Both the position numbers and the translations under genes were made by a program. A stretch of DNA of 57,427 nucleotides, taken from assembly GCF_000313135.1 (NCBI RefSeq), contig NW_004457712.1, forward strand, positions 960,409 through 1,017,835, written 5' to 3'. This document shows, in pieces, positions 33,601 to 45,029 of the stretch. This DNA comes from Acanthamoeba castellanii str. Neff. Lineage: Eukaryota; Discosea; Longamoebia; Acanthamoebidae. Under the pieces are notes generated by a model that worked only from the letters and a program-made list of their open reading frames with translations, was not told where the DNA came from and did not search any database. Each line of letters starts with the position of its first letter. Position 1 is the first letter of the stretch.

Positions 33601-36600
33601 ATCAGATCGAGGCCAACAAGGCCCTCATGCAGGCCGTCAAGGAGCGCTGCCCGCACTTTGTCTCCAAGGACGAGTGCTACAAGGTCTTCAACGACGCCGG
33701 CCTCGAATACGGCCCCGACTTCCAGGGTGCGTACACACACTCTTTTTTATACCCATCCATCCATCCATCCATCCCTCCTCTCTCTCTCTCTCTAGAAGTG
33801 TGTGTGGTGGTTGTTGTTCACCAACGACACGACACTCACGATACGACATGTGTACATGTGCAGGCATCGAGGAGCTGCACCGCGGCGACGGTGAGGCGTG
33901 GGCGGTGGTGAGCTCCGTGGCGTGCGCGCTGCCGCCGGCGGGAAGTTCCTACGCGATCCACCCGACGGTGCTGGACGCGTGCTTCCAGGTGCTGATCGGG
34001 GCCGTGGGCGGCTCGCTCTCGGAGAGCTACCTGCCGGTGCGGATCGGCAAGATCGAGGTGCACTCGCCGTGCCGCGCGGCCAAGTACTTTGTGCACGCCA
34101 CGGCCAAGAAGCCCGCCCAGGGCAGCTTCGTGGGCGACATCCGCCTGCTGGGCCTGGCCGACGGCGAGGACAAGGTGAGCGTCGAGGGCCTCCTGTGCGC
34201 CTCCATCGGCAAGAAGGGCGGCGCCAAGGGCGGCGACGAGCAGGGCTCGTGGGAGTGGAACGAGAGCCTCTACGAGTTCGTGTGGAGGCCCGACCTGGCC
34301 CTGCTCGTCCACGGCGCCGACGGCCTCGTCGCGCAGGCCGTGCCACCGACCGACGCCGCGTGGGACGACGAGCCCGAGCGCGTGGCGCTCGCCTACCTGC
34401 GCCGCGTCGCTGCCTCGTTCGAGGCGAGCCCCGAGAAGCGCGAGCGCATCGTGCCCCTCTACCGCCCGCTCTACGACTGGCTCGAGGCCACCGTGCGCGC
34501 CACGGCCGAGCAGGCCGCCGCCGAGAACGTGCCCGTGGAGGCCTTCTTCAACGCCGAGGAGGAGCAGGCGCTCAAGGACGAGAGCCTCGTGGTGCACCGC
34601 ATCGGGTACCACCTGGAGGAGATCCTGCTGGGCACCACGGACCCGCTCTCGCTGCTGTTCAAGGACGACACGGTGTACCGCGTGTACGAGAAGGGTCCCA
34701 CCTTCTACCAGGCCAACCAGATCCTCGGGCAGGCGCTCGACCTGCTGGCCCACAAGCACGGCCAGCTGCGCGTGCTCGAGATCGGCGCCGGCACGGGCGG
34801 CACCACGACGCACGCGCTGCCGGTGCTGGGCAAGCGCTTCGTGTCGTACACCTTCACCGACATCTCGCCCTCCTTCTTCGAGAAGGCCAAGGCCAAGTTC
34901 GCCCCGTGGGGCGGCCGCATGAAGTTCCAGGTGCTCGACATCGAGAAGGACCTCGACGCCCAGGGCTTCACGCCCGAGTCCTACGACCTCATCGTCGCCA
35001 CCGACGTGCTGCACGCCACCGTCGACATCGTCCAGACCCTCACCAGCGTGCGCCGGCTGCTGGCCCCCGGCGGCCAGCTGCTCATGAACGAGTTCGTCAA
35101 CACGCCCATGTGGATCCAGACCGTGTTCGGCACCCTCTCCGGCTGGTGGCGCTTCCAGGACCCCGAGCGCCGCAGCGTCGGCCCCACCCTCTCCGAGCAG
35201 GCCTGGCGCCAGGCCTTTGTCGACAGCGGCTGGGCCGCCATCCACCCGCTGCACGACCGCCGCCCGCGCCCCATCCACGCCACCTTCCTCGTCACCGCGC
35301 CCCTCTCCGCCCCCGCCGAGCCCGCCACCACCCCCGTCGTCTACGTGCTCGCCGACGCCGGCGAGGAGCAGGAGGCCGTCGTCGCCGAGCTCGCGAGCCT
35401 GTGCGCTGCGGCGCCGCGCGAGCTGGTGCGCGTGGCCGCGGCCGGCGAGGCGGCGGCGCACGGTACGCTGGTGTACCTGCCCTCGCTGTCGAGCGCGTCC
35501 GTGTTCGAGGGCGTGTCCGACGGCGAGTTCGAGCGCATGAAGGCGGCGGTGAGCGGCCACTGCGGCGAGGTCTACTGGGTAACGCGCGGCGGCAACATGG
35601 ACTGCCCGCTGCCCCACAACGCGCCCCTTGTCGGCTTCTCGCGCGTGATGAAGAACGAGCGCCCGGGCATCAAGAGCTGCGTCGTCGACGTCGACCCGCA
35701 CTTCACGCCCGCGCAGGTGGCGGCCAGCGTCTTCGAGGCGCTCGCGTCGCCGCACGTGCGCGACGAGGAGGAGCTCGTCGTGCGTCAAGGCGCCGCCGCC
35801 TCCGAGCGGCCGGTGGTGTACGTGCCGCGCGTGGCGGCCAAGAAGGTGTCGGCCGATCTGCAGCGCACCGAGGAGAAGCGCTACGGCGACTGCGCGGGCC
35901 TGCGGCTCGAGGTGGGCACGGCGGGCCTGCTCAACACGCTGCAGTGGCGCGAGTCGCAGCGGCGCGCGCCCGGCCCGGGCGAGGTCGAGGTGCAGGTGCA
36001 GGCCACGGGCCTCAACTTCAAGGACGTGATGCTGGCCATGGGCATGCTCTCCGACGAGGCCGTCGAGGGCGGCTTCTGCGGGCGCAACCTGGGCATCGAG
36101 TGCTCCGGCGTCGTCGCGGCCGTGGGCGAGGGCGTCGCCGACCTGGCCGTCGGGCAGCGCGTGGTGTGCGTGGCGCGCTACTGCTTCTCGACCTACGTCA
36201 CCACCCTGGCGCCGCTGGTGCAGCCCATCCCCGAGTGGATGAGCTTCGAGGAGGCCGCCACGATCCCGGCCACCTTCCTCACGGCCCTCTACGCGCTCAA
36301 GCACCTGGGCCACATCCAGCCGGGCGAGTCGGTGCTGATCCACGCCGCGGCCGGCGGCGTGGGCCAGGCGGCCATTCAGCTGGCGCACCTGTTCGGCGCC
36401 GAGGTCTACGCGACGGTGGGCAGCCGCGAGAAGCGGGAGTTCATCGAGCGCGAGCTGGGCGTGCGGCCCGACCGCATCATGAACTCGCGCAGCCTCGACT
36501 TTGTGCAGGAGCTCGCCAAGAAGACCGACGGCCGCGGCGTCGACCTCGTGCTCAACTCGCTCTCGGGCGAGGCCCTGAAGAAGAGCGTGGGCGTGCTGGC

Positions 36601-39385
36601 CCCGTTCGGCCGCTTCCTGGAGATCGGCAAGCGCGACATCTACGGCAACTCCAAGCTCGACCTGCTCCCCTTCGGCCAGAACCTCTCCTTCTTCGCCATC
36701 GACCTCGACCGCCTCAACGGCTCCCACCCGCACACGTCGGGCCGCATCTTCCGCGAGCTCATGGCCCTCTTCCACGAGCGCAAGCTCCGACCGCTCCCGC
36801 GCAAGGTCTACTCGTTCGGCCGCGTCGAGGAGGCCTTCCGCTACATGCAGCAGGGCAAGCACATCGGCAAGGTCATCCTCTCCCTCCGCCCCGACGAGCC
36901 CGTCCGCACCCTCCTCCCCGCCTTTGCCTTTGACCCGGCCCCCGTCTACCTCCTCGTCGGCGGCCTCGGCGGCTTCGGCTCGGCCGTGGCCCGCTGGATG
37001 GCCCAGCACGGCGCCACCAACCTCGCCTTCCTCTCCCGCTCCGGCGCCGCCGCCCCGGCCGCCGCCCAGGCCGTCGAGGAGCTCACCGCGCTCGGCGCCC
37101 ACGTCCTGGTCGAGAAGGCCGACGTCGTCGACCGCGACCAGCTCCAGGCCGCCCTCGGCCGCATCCGCGCCCACTTCCCCGCCGCCCCCGGCTTTGGCGG
37201 CGTCATGCAGGCCGCCATGGTCCTCGGTACGCACCACCACTCCACCACTCCACCAATTTGTTATTTATTTATAATTTATTATGTGTGGCCACCACCTCCG
37301 CCTCCGATGATGATTGAACAACATCCTATGCTAAGCCTGAACATCGCCATGTCGACAACTGTGTTTTGCGTGTCTCTGAGGAGCTTTTGTTTTTATTTAT
37401 GTATCTTTTATTATCTAGTCCTCCTGCATTGTAGCTCATTATCTCTCTCTCTCTATCTCGTTGTTGTTGTGGTGGTGATGGCAGACGATTGCCTGCTGGA
37501 CGACATGACGCCGGACCGGTTCCGTCGCGTGGTGGCGCCCAAGGTGCGCGGCACACACAACCTGGTGGAGCTGCTGGGCGCCGAGCCGCTGCGCTTCTTC
37601 GTGCTCTTCTCGTCGGTGTCGGCCGTGGTGGGTAACCTGGCCCAGTCCAACTACGCCGCCGCCAACGCCTACCTCGACGCCCTGGCCCACCAGGCGCGCG
37701 CCCGCTCCCCGTCGCTCCCGCTCGTGTCCATCAACTGGGGCGCCATCGGCGACGTGGGCTACGTGGCCGAGCGCAAGGACCTCGAGGAGTCGATGAAGAA
37801 GCGCGGCATCTACCCGCTTCCCATCGACCACGCCCTCCACGTCCTGCAGTGGGCCATTACCGACCTGCCCGCGCAGGTCGTCGCTTCGCCCATCGTGTGG
37901 CGGGTGGCCGCCAACACGCTCCCGTCCCTCACCTCGGCCCGCTTCCGCGCGCTCCTGGTCGACGACCGAGGCGAGGCCACCGAAGGCGGTGCCGGCGGCG
38001 GCAGCTCGGTGTCAGTCTTCCAGCAGCTTTCGGCCGCGCCCGCCGAGGAGCGCATCGAGATCCTGCGCCAGAGCCTGCGGGCCAAGCTGAGCTCCATGCT
38101 CGGCATCTCGGCCGAGGACATCGAGATGAGCAACAAGCTCACCGACCTGGGCGTCGACTCGCTCATGGCCGTCGAGCTCAAGAACTGGATCGACAAGGAG
38201 ATGAAGATCTCCCTCTCCGTGCTCGACCTCACCGGCGGCAAGAGCATCGACGAGCTCGTCGTCAAGATCCTCTCCCTCTCCTCTCTCGCCCCCTCCTCGT
38301 CGTCGTCGTCATCGTCCGACGCGACCGCTGTCTCGGCATCGGCGTCGTCGGCGGCGGCGTCGGGTCCCGTGGCGGTGTTCGAGTGCTACCGGAAGGTGGA
38401 GAAGCCCAAGGCGCGCCTGGTGTGCTTCCCGTACCTGGGCGGCGAGCCCTCCGTGTTCCGCAGCTGGACCGCGTTCGTGCCGGCCGACGTGGAGCTCTAC
38501 GCCTACGTGCCCCAGCGCTCGTCCGCCTGGGAGGACCTCCTCCCGCTCATCCTCGACCAGCTCGCCCTCCTCGACCAGGCTGCCCCCGGTACTTAAAGAC
38601 GACGCACACACACGACACACGACACACGACACACGACACACACATGACACACAACGGACGTGTTGGTGACTCATTGTCTTGTCGCGTTGTGTGTGTATAT
38701 GTGTGCTATGCAGCTCCGCTGGTGTTCTACGGTCATTCGATGGGCGGCCTGATCGCGTACGAGGCGGCGTCCCACTTCCGCGCGTCGTCGCAGCTCGTGG
38801 TGGCGGCGATCGCCTCGCCCGACGAGCCCAGCTTCTTCGCCACGGAGTGGGAGGGTTGGTCCGACGCCGTGCTGGCCGCGGCCCCCGTGGAGGACTTCAT
38901 GCGCGTGGCCATGCAGCAGGGCCTCATCGTCAACACCACCCTCGACCCCGGTACGTCAGCCTCTCCCTCTCCACCTGTGACCGCACACGCGTGCGTGTTG
39001 CGCGTTCCTCCCATCAGCGCGTTTGGCCTGACACGCGTGTGTCGTGTGTCGTGTGCGGTCGCTGATTACAGAGGTGATCCGTTCGTCGATCCTGCTCGGC
39101 AAGCGGTACCTGCCGTGGCGAAAGGCGTCGGGCCTGTACGGCGAGGGCCAGAGGAAGCAGATGCAGAGCAAGCTGCTGGCGGTGGACGGCGAGAAGGACC
39201 TGATCTTCAAGGACAAGACCCACCTCCTCTCCTGGGAGCACTACACCACGGCCGCCTTCGAGTTCCTCTCCATCGCCGAGGGCAGCCACCTCTTCCTCAA
39301 CGAAGAGGCTGCCATGGTCAACTTCGTGCCCGCCCTCTCGGCCGTCCTCGCCTCCGCTGCCGCTTCCTCCTCCTCCTCATCGTGA
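27651..39385 (+). CDS. FAAL-loaded, highly reducing C-methylating type I polyketide synthase with thioesterase
   Basis: Nine exons (27651-28031, 28211-28420, 28522-28881, 28966-29336, 29426-33726, 33864-37226, 37485-38588, 38714-38950, 39072-39385) join in frame to 3,546 residues. Domains and key residues are as follows. Fatty-acyl-AMP ligase, 1-610 (YTSGSTAFPKGV, WLPLYHDMGLVG, YGLAEATLILTG). ACP1, about 629-704 (GMDSLRQ, Ser about 660). KS, 789-1211 (DTACSSS Cys about 959, EAHGTGT, KSNIGHLEG). AT, 1321-1622 (FTGQGAQ, GHSSGE Ser about 1413). DH, 1690-2000 (HVVQGSIVFP His about 1727; HPTVLDACFQ Asp about 1911). C-methyltransferase, about 2178 (LEIGAGTGG). ER, 2555-2883 (HAAAGGVGQAA). KR, 2901-3110 (LVGGLGGFG; Tyr in QSNYAAANAY). 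ACP2, 3184-3258 (LGVDSLMAVEL). Thioesterase, 3291 to the end (GHSMGG). The enzyme should activate a free fatty acid as its adenylate, load it on ACP1, elongate, methylate and fully reduce it, and release by TE. All core residues are present. The product is unknown. Confidence 0.93.
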
Positions 39386-39578
39386 TCGCTGCCTCTCTCT
39401 CTCTCTCTCTTCTTCCTCCTTCGTTCTTCCTCCTTGTTGTTTTTTTCCCCCAACCACCAGCTCCCCTTTGGTTTCTCGTCCTTTCTTGGCGGTTCTCTTT
39501 CATTTTTCATTTTCCTTTTCCTTTTTTTCGTTTGGAATTTGGACTGCTCTTTTTGTATTTCTATTTTCTGCGCTCAAG

Positions 39579-41141
39579 ATGAAGGCCGCAAAGGAGAAGA
39601 GCCGGTCAAGGTGGGGCTGGTGGTGGAGGCTCTGGGAGAAGCTGCAGGGATGGTGGCTGCTCGTGGTAGTGCGCTACCTGGGCCTCGGTCGACCCCGTTC
39701 CATCCCGTCTGCTTCCGATTCCTTCCACAAGATCCTCTGCCTCGGTACACACATGTGCCACCATTTTGGTGCCTCTTTTTCTTCGATCGTTATATCACTC
39801 CATCGCGTTCCCATCTTCAAGCGATTCACAGATGCCACATCTAATTAAATCAAAAAACAACGTTACGATCTGGAGGACAGGGGATGGAACGGTCGAGGGC
39901 TGGGGCGACGTATGGCGGCTGGGGCGGCTCACGGCCGGCTTTCCCGCGCGCCTGCAGGACCTCCTGGACGAAACCGACAAGGTACCACCGGCATAGCTAG
40001 CTCTGCGGGTGGTCTACACGCCACACGCCGCTCACCGCACACCACCCACCACCACCCACCACCAGATCCGGCAGCATTGGGTGGTGATCAATCGAGGGCA
40101 CTACGGCGCGACGACTGACGACTGGTTGCCCGACGCGGCCCACAAGGCGAGTAGTCACCGCGCGCGCGCGTGGCGTTGTGGCCTGAGACATGGGCGATCC
40201 TACAATGACGACGGGCGGGTGATGTGGTGGGATGATGTGCTGGGCAGCCATCGGTCGGCCCGGCTCAGTGGGTGAAGCGCACGCTGTGGTGCGACGTCAT
40301 GGACGACCCCAACGTCAACGATGCCGAGGTGGTGCTCCTTGGGCTCGGCTCCATGGACAACCTGTACGCGCATCGATGTGTTGGTCGTGTCGTTGGTCGT
40401 GCGCGTCTATTTATCGATGAGTTGGTCGTTAGGTATGGCGAGGACCCCAAGAGCGCGTCGCACACGGTCGACAACTTCATCGCCATCTGCAGCGCCCTCA
40501 AGGATCTGCGCAAGTTGGTCTTCGTAAGCCCCATCCCCGCCGGGTACGTTTTGTTGACCGTTGGCCCGGCGTCCCCTCTCCTCCTTCAGGGACTCTAGGG
40601 GCGCTAACGTTGGTAGCACGTGGTGCGACCATTGGCAGGCGAGAGGTCGAGCGAGGCCACAAGCGGCGCAATCTGGAGCGCAACGTGCTCCTGTGGGAGT
40701 TTCTGCAGGCCCAGCAGCAGCAGCAGCAGCAGCAGCTCGACTCCAGCCAGTAAACCTCTCTTCTTCCTTCTCCCCCCCCCACCATGAATTGATTATTCAC
40801 AGGCTTATTTATGATGGGCTGTCACACCGCAGGGAGCCGATGGGCGCAATCTACCCGGGACCCGGCTGGCAGGGGCGACATGGTCGAGACATGTACGCCA
40901 GCGATTTCCTCCACTTCAACTCGCAGGTGCGCACTCCCTTGCTGTGGTGTGGTGTGGTGTGGCTCACCTGAACATGGGTGTGGTGATGATGCAAAAGGGG
41001 TACCAAATGCGTGCGGAGGAGTGGGGCAATCTGCTGCTGCAGCCCCTGCTTCGAATCGAGTGGCGCAGTTGGCAGAAACTCATCAAACCCAGCCGACCCC
41101 TCTCTTCACCCTCGTCCGATGCTCGACAGCGTCGGCGGTAA
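39579..41141 (+). CDS. SGNH/GDSL-fold protein with altered catalytic blocks
   Basis: The first exon (MKAAKEKSRSRWGWWWRLWE, then GWWLLVVVRYLGL) would make a type II membrane anchor, but its splice phase to the next exon is not clean, so the N-terminus is uncertain. Later exons give SGNH blocks: I, VTIWRTGDGTVEGWGD (39875 on); II, WVVINRGHYGATTDDWLP (40080); III, AEVVLLGLGSMDNL (40327-40365); then LRKLVFVSPIPAG; V, YASDFLHFNSQGYQMRAEEW (about 40895-41025). The catalytic Asp-x-x-His of block V is present. Block I reads GDG-T where the family has GDS, so the nucleophilic Ser is replaced by Gly. Block III lacks the GxND Asn. Either this is a binding or pseudoenzyme member, or activity uses other residues. 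It starts 193 bp after the polyketide synthase stop on the same strand, so a role on the polyketide product is possible but unproven. Confidence 0.6.
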
Positions 41142-41198
41142 ACAACAAATAATTAAATATTTCATTGAAGAACACTGAACGGGGATGTGTAAAAAAGG

Positions 41199-41372
41199 AA
41201 TTTGAGGCCCGGGAACGCATGGCACGTAAACCGTAGAAGAATTTGAGGCTCGGGAACGCAAGGCATGTGATACAACAAAAGAATTTGAGACTCGGGAACG
41301 CATGGCACGTAAACCGTAGAAGAATTTGAGGCTCGGAAACGCAAGGCACGTAATGCTGGATAGAAGAATTTG
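41199..41372. repeat. Minisatellite of about 42-bp units
   Basis: Four tandem units plus a partial fifth, each beginning GAATTTGAGGCTCGGGAACG, span the region between the SGNH and CTU1 genes. Units 1 and 3 end GCATGGCACGTAAACCGTAGA; units 2 and 4 end in GCAAGGCA variants. Alternation suggests a higher-order repeat of about 83 bp. On the minus strand it would read as a repeated Arg-Ser-Arg-Ala-Ser-Asn peptide, probably by chance. Confidence 0.85.
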
Positions 41373-41456
41373 GGCTAGGCAAGGATCGGAGCAACGTAAA
41401 ACGTTCTGAATTGAAAGAAAAGACTAAAAAACAAAAACAAATCGCAAAGAAGCAAG

Positions 41457-43415
41457 ATGGTGCGGTACTGTTGCCTCTGCACGGACAACCGGGCTATCAT
41501 CAAGCGGCCCAAGACGGCCGAGATGATCTGCAAGGACTGCTTTTTCCGTGTTTTCGAAGACGAGGTCCATCAGACGGTAATTGAGAACAAGCTCTTCCAT
41601 CGGGGCGAGCGGGTCGCCATCGCCGCCAGCGGGGGAAAAGGTGCCCCCCCCTTCCCTCCCCAAACAACTACTTCTTTTCTTTTCTACGCCAAGTCCGCGC
41701 CTCATGCGCGGCGGAAGCTCATACGCGACGCGACGCAGACTCCACCGTGCTGGCCCACGTGCTGACGACCCTCAACGCGAGGCACGACTACGGGCTCGAC
41801 CTCTTCCTGCTGTCCATCGACGAGGGCATCACCGGCTACCGAGACGACTCGCTCGAGGTGAGACTCGCCTCCCCTCCTCACCACCACCACCACCGCCCTT
41901 GCTCCTCTCTCGCTCTCGCTCTCTCTCTCTCTCTCTCGCTCTCGCTCTCGACGTCGTTGCCTCCCTTTCCTCACCCGCCACCACCCGCCACCTCCACCGA
42001 CCTCCACCGCCAGACGGTGAAGAGGAACAAGGAGCAGTACCAGCTGCCACTCAAGGTGATCCTCCTCCTCCCTCCTCCTCCCTCCTCCTCCTCGTCGTCG
42101 TCGTCCCGAGCCATAGGTTTGCGGCAGGAAACTAGAATTGCAATTGTTTGTGGGCGTAGGCGCAAGTGGCCACAGCTATGGTGGAGCTGACACCAGCATC
42201 ATCCCCGTGTGCGGCGCGCTCGTGTGCAGATCCTCTCCTATCGGGATCTCTATGGGTGGTCGATGGACGATATCGTGCGCGTGATCGGCCTCCGTAACAA
42301 CTGTACGTGTGTGTGTGTTGTGTGTGTTGTGTGTGTTGTGTGTGTTGTGTATGTGTGTGTGCCCCGCCGGGCTGCGCACCCGTGATCGATTACGACAATC
42401 AATCAATTGACGCGCCTGGTGACCGTATCGACCGTGGCTGACGCTGCCGCCGCGATTCCCACACTACTGCTGTTGAAGGCCACCTTCTGTGGAGTCTTCC
42501 GCAGGCAGGCTCTGGATCGCGGCGCGGTGATCATGAAGGCCGACAAAATCGTGACGGGCCACAACGCTGACGACATTGCCGAAACCGTGCTCATGAACCG
42601 TACGCGCGGCCTGCTCAGTGAACCCGATGTCTCTCGTTTTGACGAGAATTGCTTTTTCTTTTTTCTGCCGCCGCCGCTGCTGCGCACTCTCTCTCCTCTC
42701 TCTCTCTCTCTCCAGTTCTCCGGGGTGACTCGTCCCGGCTGCGGCGATGCGTGGACATCATGACGGGCAGCAAGGGCACGCTGCCCCGGTGTAAGCCTTT
42801 CAAGTACACCTACGAGAAGGAGATCGTCATGTACGATCGACCCACCACCACCAGCACCACCACCACCACCACCTTAATGTCATTCGATTCGCCGACACTC
42901 AAGGCGCGGCGCCGTTGTTTCGCCTCCTAACGCCTGGGAGAGGGTCGTCGTGGTGGTGGTCCTTACCTACGTAGGTACGCCTACTTCAAGAAGCTGGACT
43001 ACTTCTCCACCGAGTGCATCTACTCGCCCAACGCGTACCGGGGCTTCGCGCGCGAGTTCCTCAAGGACCTCGAGCGGATTCGACCCAGCGCCATTCTCGG
43101 TGCGAGGCACCTCGTCTTCGTGTGCGTGTGCGTGTGCGTGTCACTCGTGCGAGTGGCCACTCACTGTTGCGTGTGTTGTCCGCGGGCATTCATTCAGATA
43201 TCATCCACTCGGGCGAGAACATGCACCTCAGCACGGAGACCAAGGACAAGATGCCCACCGTGGGCAAGTGCGCGCGCTGCGGGTACATCTCCAGCCAGAA
43301 GCTCTGCAAGGCGTGCGTGCTCCTCGAAGGACTCAACAAGGGCCGTCCAAAGGTCGACATCAGCGAGGCCGAGGCCATCCTGCCGGCCGCAAGAGAATCG
43401 AATGCCCAGAGCTAA
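41457..43415 (+). CDS. CTU1: Cytoplasmic tRNA 2-thiolation protein 1 (CTU1/NCS6)
   Basis: Eight or more exons. The N-terminus has paired cysteines ([25 protein letters not shown]). The PP-loop ATP-binding motif is split by the first intron: IAASGGK then DSTVLAHVL. Next come [55 protein letters not shown] (the second Cys pair), [54 protein letters not shown] and the C-terminal zinc ribbon ([30 protein letters not shown]). This is the Ncs6/TtcA family. With CTU2 it adds sulphur from URM1 to U34 of tRNA Lys, Glu and Gln (mcm5s2U). Stop at 43413-43415. In the intron after GLRNN there is a TGTGTGTGTTG repeat (42303-42360). Confidence 0.93.
42303..42360. repeat. TGTGTGTGTTG tandem repeat in a CTU1 intron
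   Basis: About five imperfect copies of a 10-11 bp TG-rich unit follow the donor after the exon encoding VRVIGLRNN. Confidence 0.8.
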
Positions 43416-43435
43416 GAGATTGCGCGTACGTTCGA

Positions 43436-43620
43436 AATAAAATACCAAATGTAAAACGAAACGATATGAAAACCAAATCTGTGTGCGAAACGAAACGATA
43501 TGAAAACCAAAATGAAGCTGAAACGAAATGCTAAACGAAACGAAACGACCTGAAAACCAAACCAAATGAATCAGAAACGAAATGCGAAATGAGATGAAAA
43601 CGAAACCTTTTCGTTTTTCG
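43436..43620. repeat. CGAAA/GAAAC-rich tract downstream of CTU1
   Basis: A-rich sequence is built from ACGAAACG and ATGAAAACCAAA units and starts just after the CTU1 stop. The same unit family is at 2455-2640 (T-rich strand) and in the palindrome at 45970-46285. It marks the border of the degenerate region. AATAAA at 43436-43441 may serve CTU1 polyadenylation. Confidence 0.75.
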
Positions 43621-45020
43621 TGTCATTTACGCCTGAAGCGGCGATGCCGGCCGATTGTTTCGAACACGGCACAGGCCATGGTGCCTCCCTCCCCCAATCG
43701 ATGGTCACGTTGCCGGCCACGAGCGCGCACACGGTAGCGACCTCGAGGCGCGCGCGAGAAGGGCGCTGAAATTGACACGCTGCTGCCCAGGAGACGCAGC
43801 GAGGGCAGGCCCACGGTGATTCCCGCGCGCGGTGGCCACCGGCGCGCTCAGGGTACCCGAGAGGTCGTGGCTCGAGCGTGGCGTCGGGAGGAGGGGTTTA
43901 CCCATGACGAGAGCGATGGGATCACCAGCCACCAGCAGCCACCACCACCACCGTGCCGTCCATGCGTAGTGCTGGGCCGGCGAGAGGATGATCTTCTTGC
44001 CCCCCCCCCATGCCTGGAGGATGAGGTTGCCGCCGCCCCCTGACGTAGCCGCCGCCGCCGCCGCTGTACCAGTAGAAGCTGCCGGCCACGATGACATCGC
44101 CATCGAGGGTGAGCGAGGTGCCGTCATCGACTCGAGGGTGATGGCCAGGAAGATCGAGAGTGGGAGCAGCAGCAGCAGCAGAAGTTGCGCGCGCCCGACA
44201 CTTCGAAGTCGGGGGGTGCCCATGCTGCGGTGCATCTTGCTGTCCTTGATCACGTTCCCGGTACCGCCACGGTGTTCGATGTGTTGCCGCTGCTGCTCTG
44301 GACATGATCGCGGTCCTGCTGCTGCATGCAGCCTCCACCCATGTTCTTGAATCGACCTTGAAGCGCTGCGAGCCGGCGGTGAACTCTCATGGCGACATGG
44401 CGGCGGCATTGGCCGTGTGTGGATGAGGCCCGTGTGGGGTGCCCGCCCACAGTGAAGAGCGCGCGGCTGCCACCTCGCTCGCGTTGGCGTTGTTGGCGTA
44501 GCCGCCAGCAAAGGTCAACGTGATGTTGAGCGCGGCGACTCCGTCCGTCGAACCCTTGGTTGGCGACAGTGAACTTGCACCACCAGTGAAGGTGGCGCTA
44601 CCCAGCACGACCTGACGCTGCGCGCCAGCGTTGCTGAGCGGATCCGCAAAGGTGGACCAAGCTGCAGGTCTGCGCGCGCGGTGGTGAAGGTGGCCAGCGC
44701 GCCGCCGGTGACCTCCAGAGGTTTTTGCCGCCCGAGAGGGCCGATCCATCAGCGAGCTGCACCGTGGTGGTGTTGGTGGTGTTGGCGGCGACGCGGAGCA
44801 GGCCAGTGCACCGGTGGCACCTGGAGCCCAGCGTTGTAGTGCAGCGTGCCGCCACCGCCGCCGCCGAGTGCAAGCACGCCCAATGGCGGTGTAGAGGTGG
44901 ACTACGAACACGTTGACGGTCGCAGTCGCGGACGCGGCGCCCACTGTGTTGAGATCTGGCTGTAGTTGACGAGCCTGCCGTGTCGTTGACGCCAATCAGG
45001 GTCCCGGCCAACTCAAGCCT
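43620..45020 (-). pseudogene. Degenerate adhesin-like remnants, inner block
   Basis: The minus strand has short plausible pieces in shifting frames: AANTTNTTTVQLADGSALSG, QVVLGSATFTGGASSLSPTK followed by STDGVAALNITLTFAGGYAN (44520-44610), and SLTLDGDVIVAGSFYWYSGG (about 44070-44120). These Thr/Gly/Asn-rich strands resemble beta-helix surface proteins. Every 50-150 bp the frame changes, so no intact gene can be built. 44265-44530 is the inverse of 1905-2145, while 43704-43800 matches 2155-2255 in direct orientation. Confidence 0.5.
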
Positions 45021-45029
45021 GAGTGTCGC

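Noticed and set aside
33836..37240. 1,134-codon open frame antisense to the polyketide synthase (also 755 codons at 31473-33740 and 657 codons at 29412-31385)
   Set aside because: These mirror the codon bias of a very GC-rich coding strand. They show Leu/Arg/Glu/Val/His-skewed composition without domains, while the plus strand keeps all PKS motifs.
41083..41394. Minus-strand repeat peptide (PCVPEPQILL-like units)
   Set aside because: It arises from the 42-bp minisatellite. The unit length is close to a multiple of three, so a frame stays open by chance.
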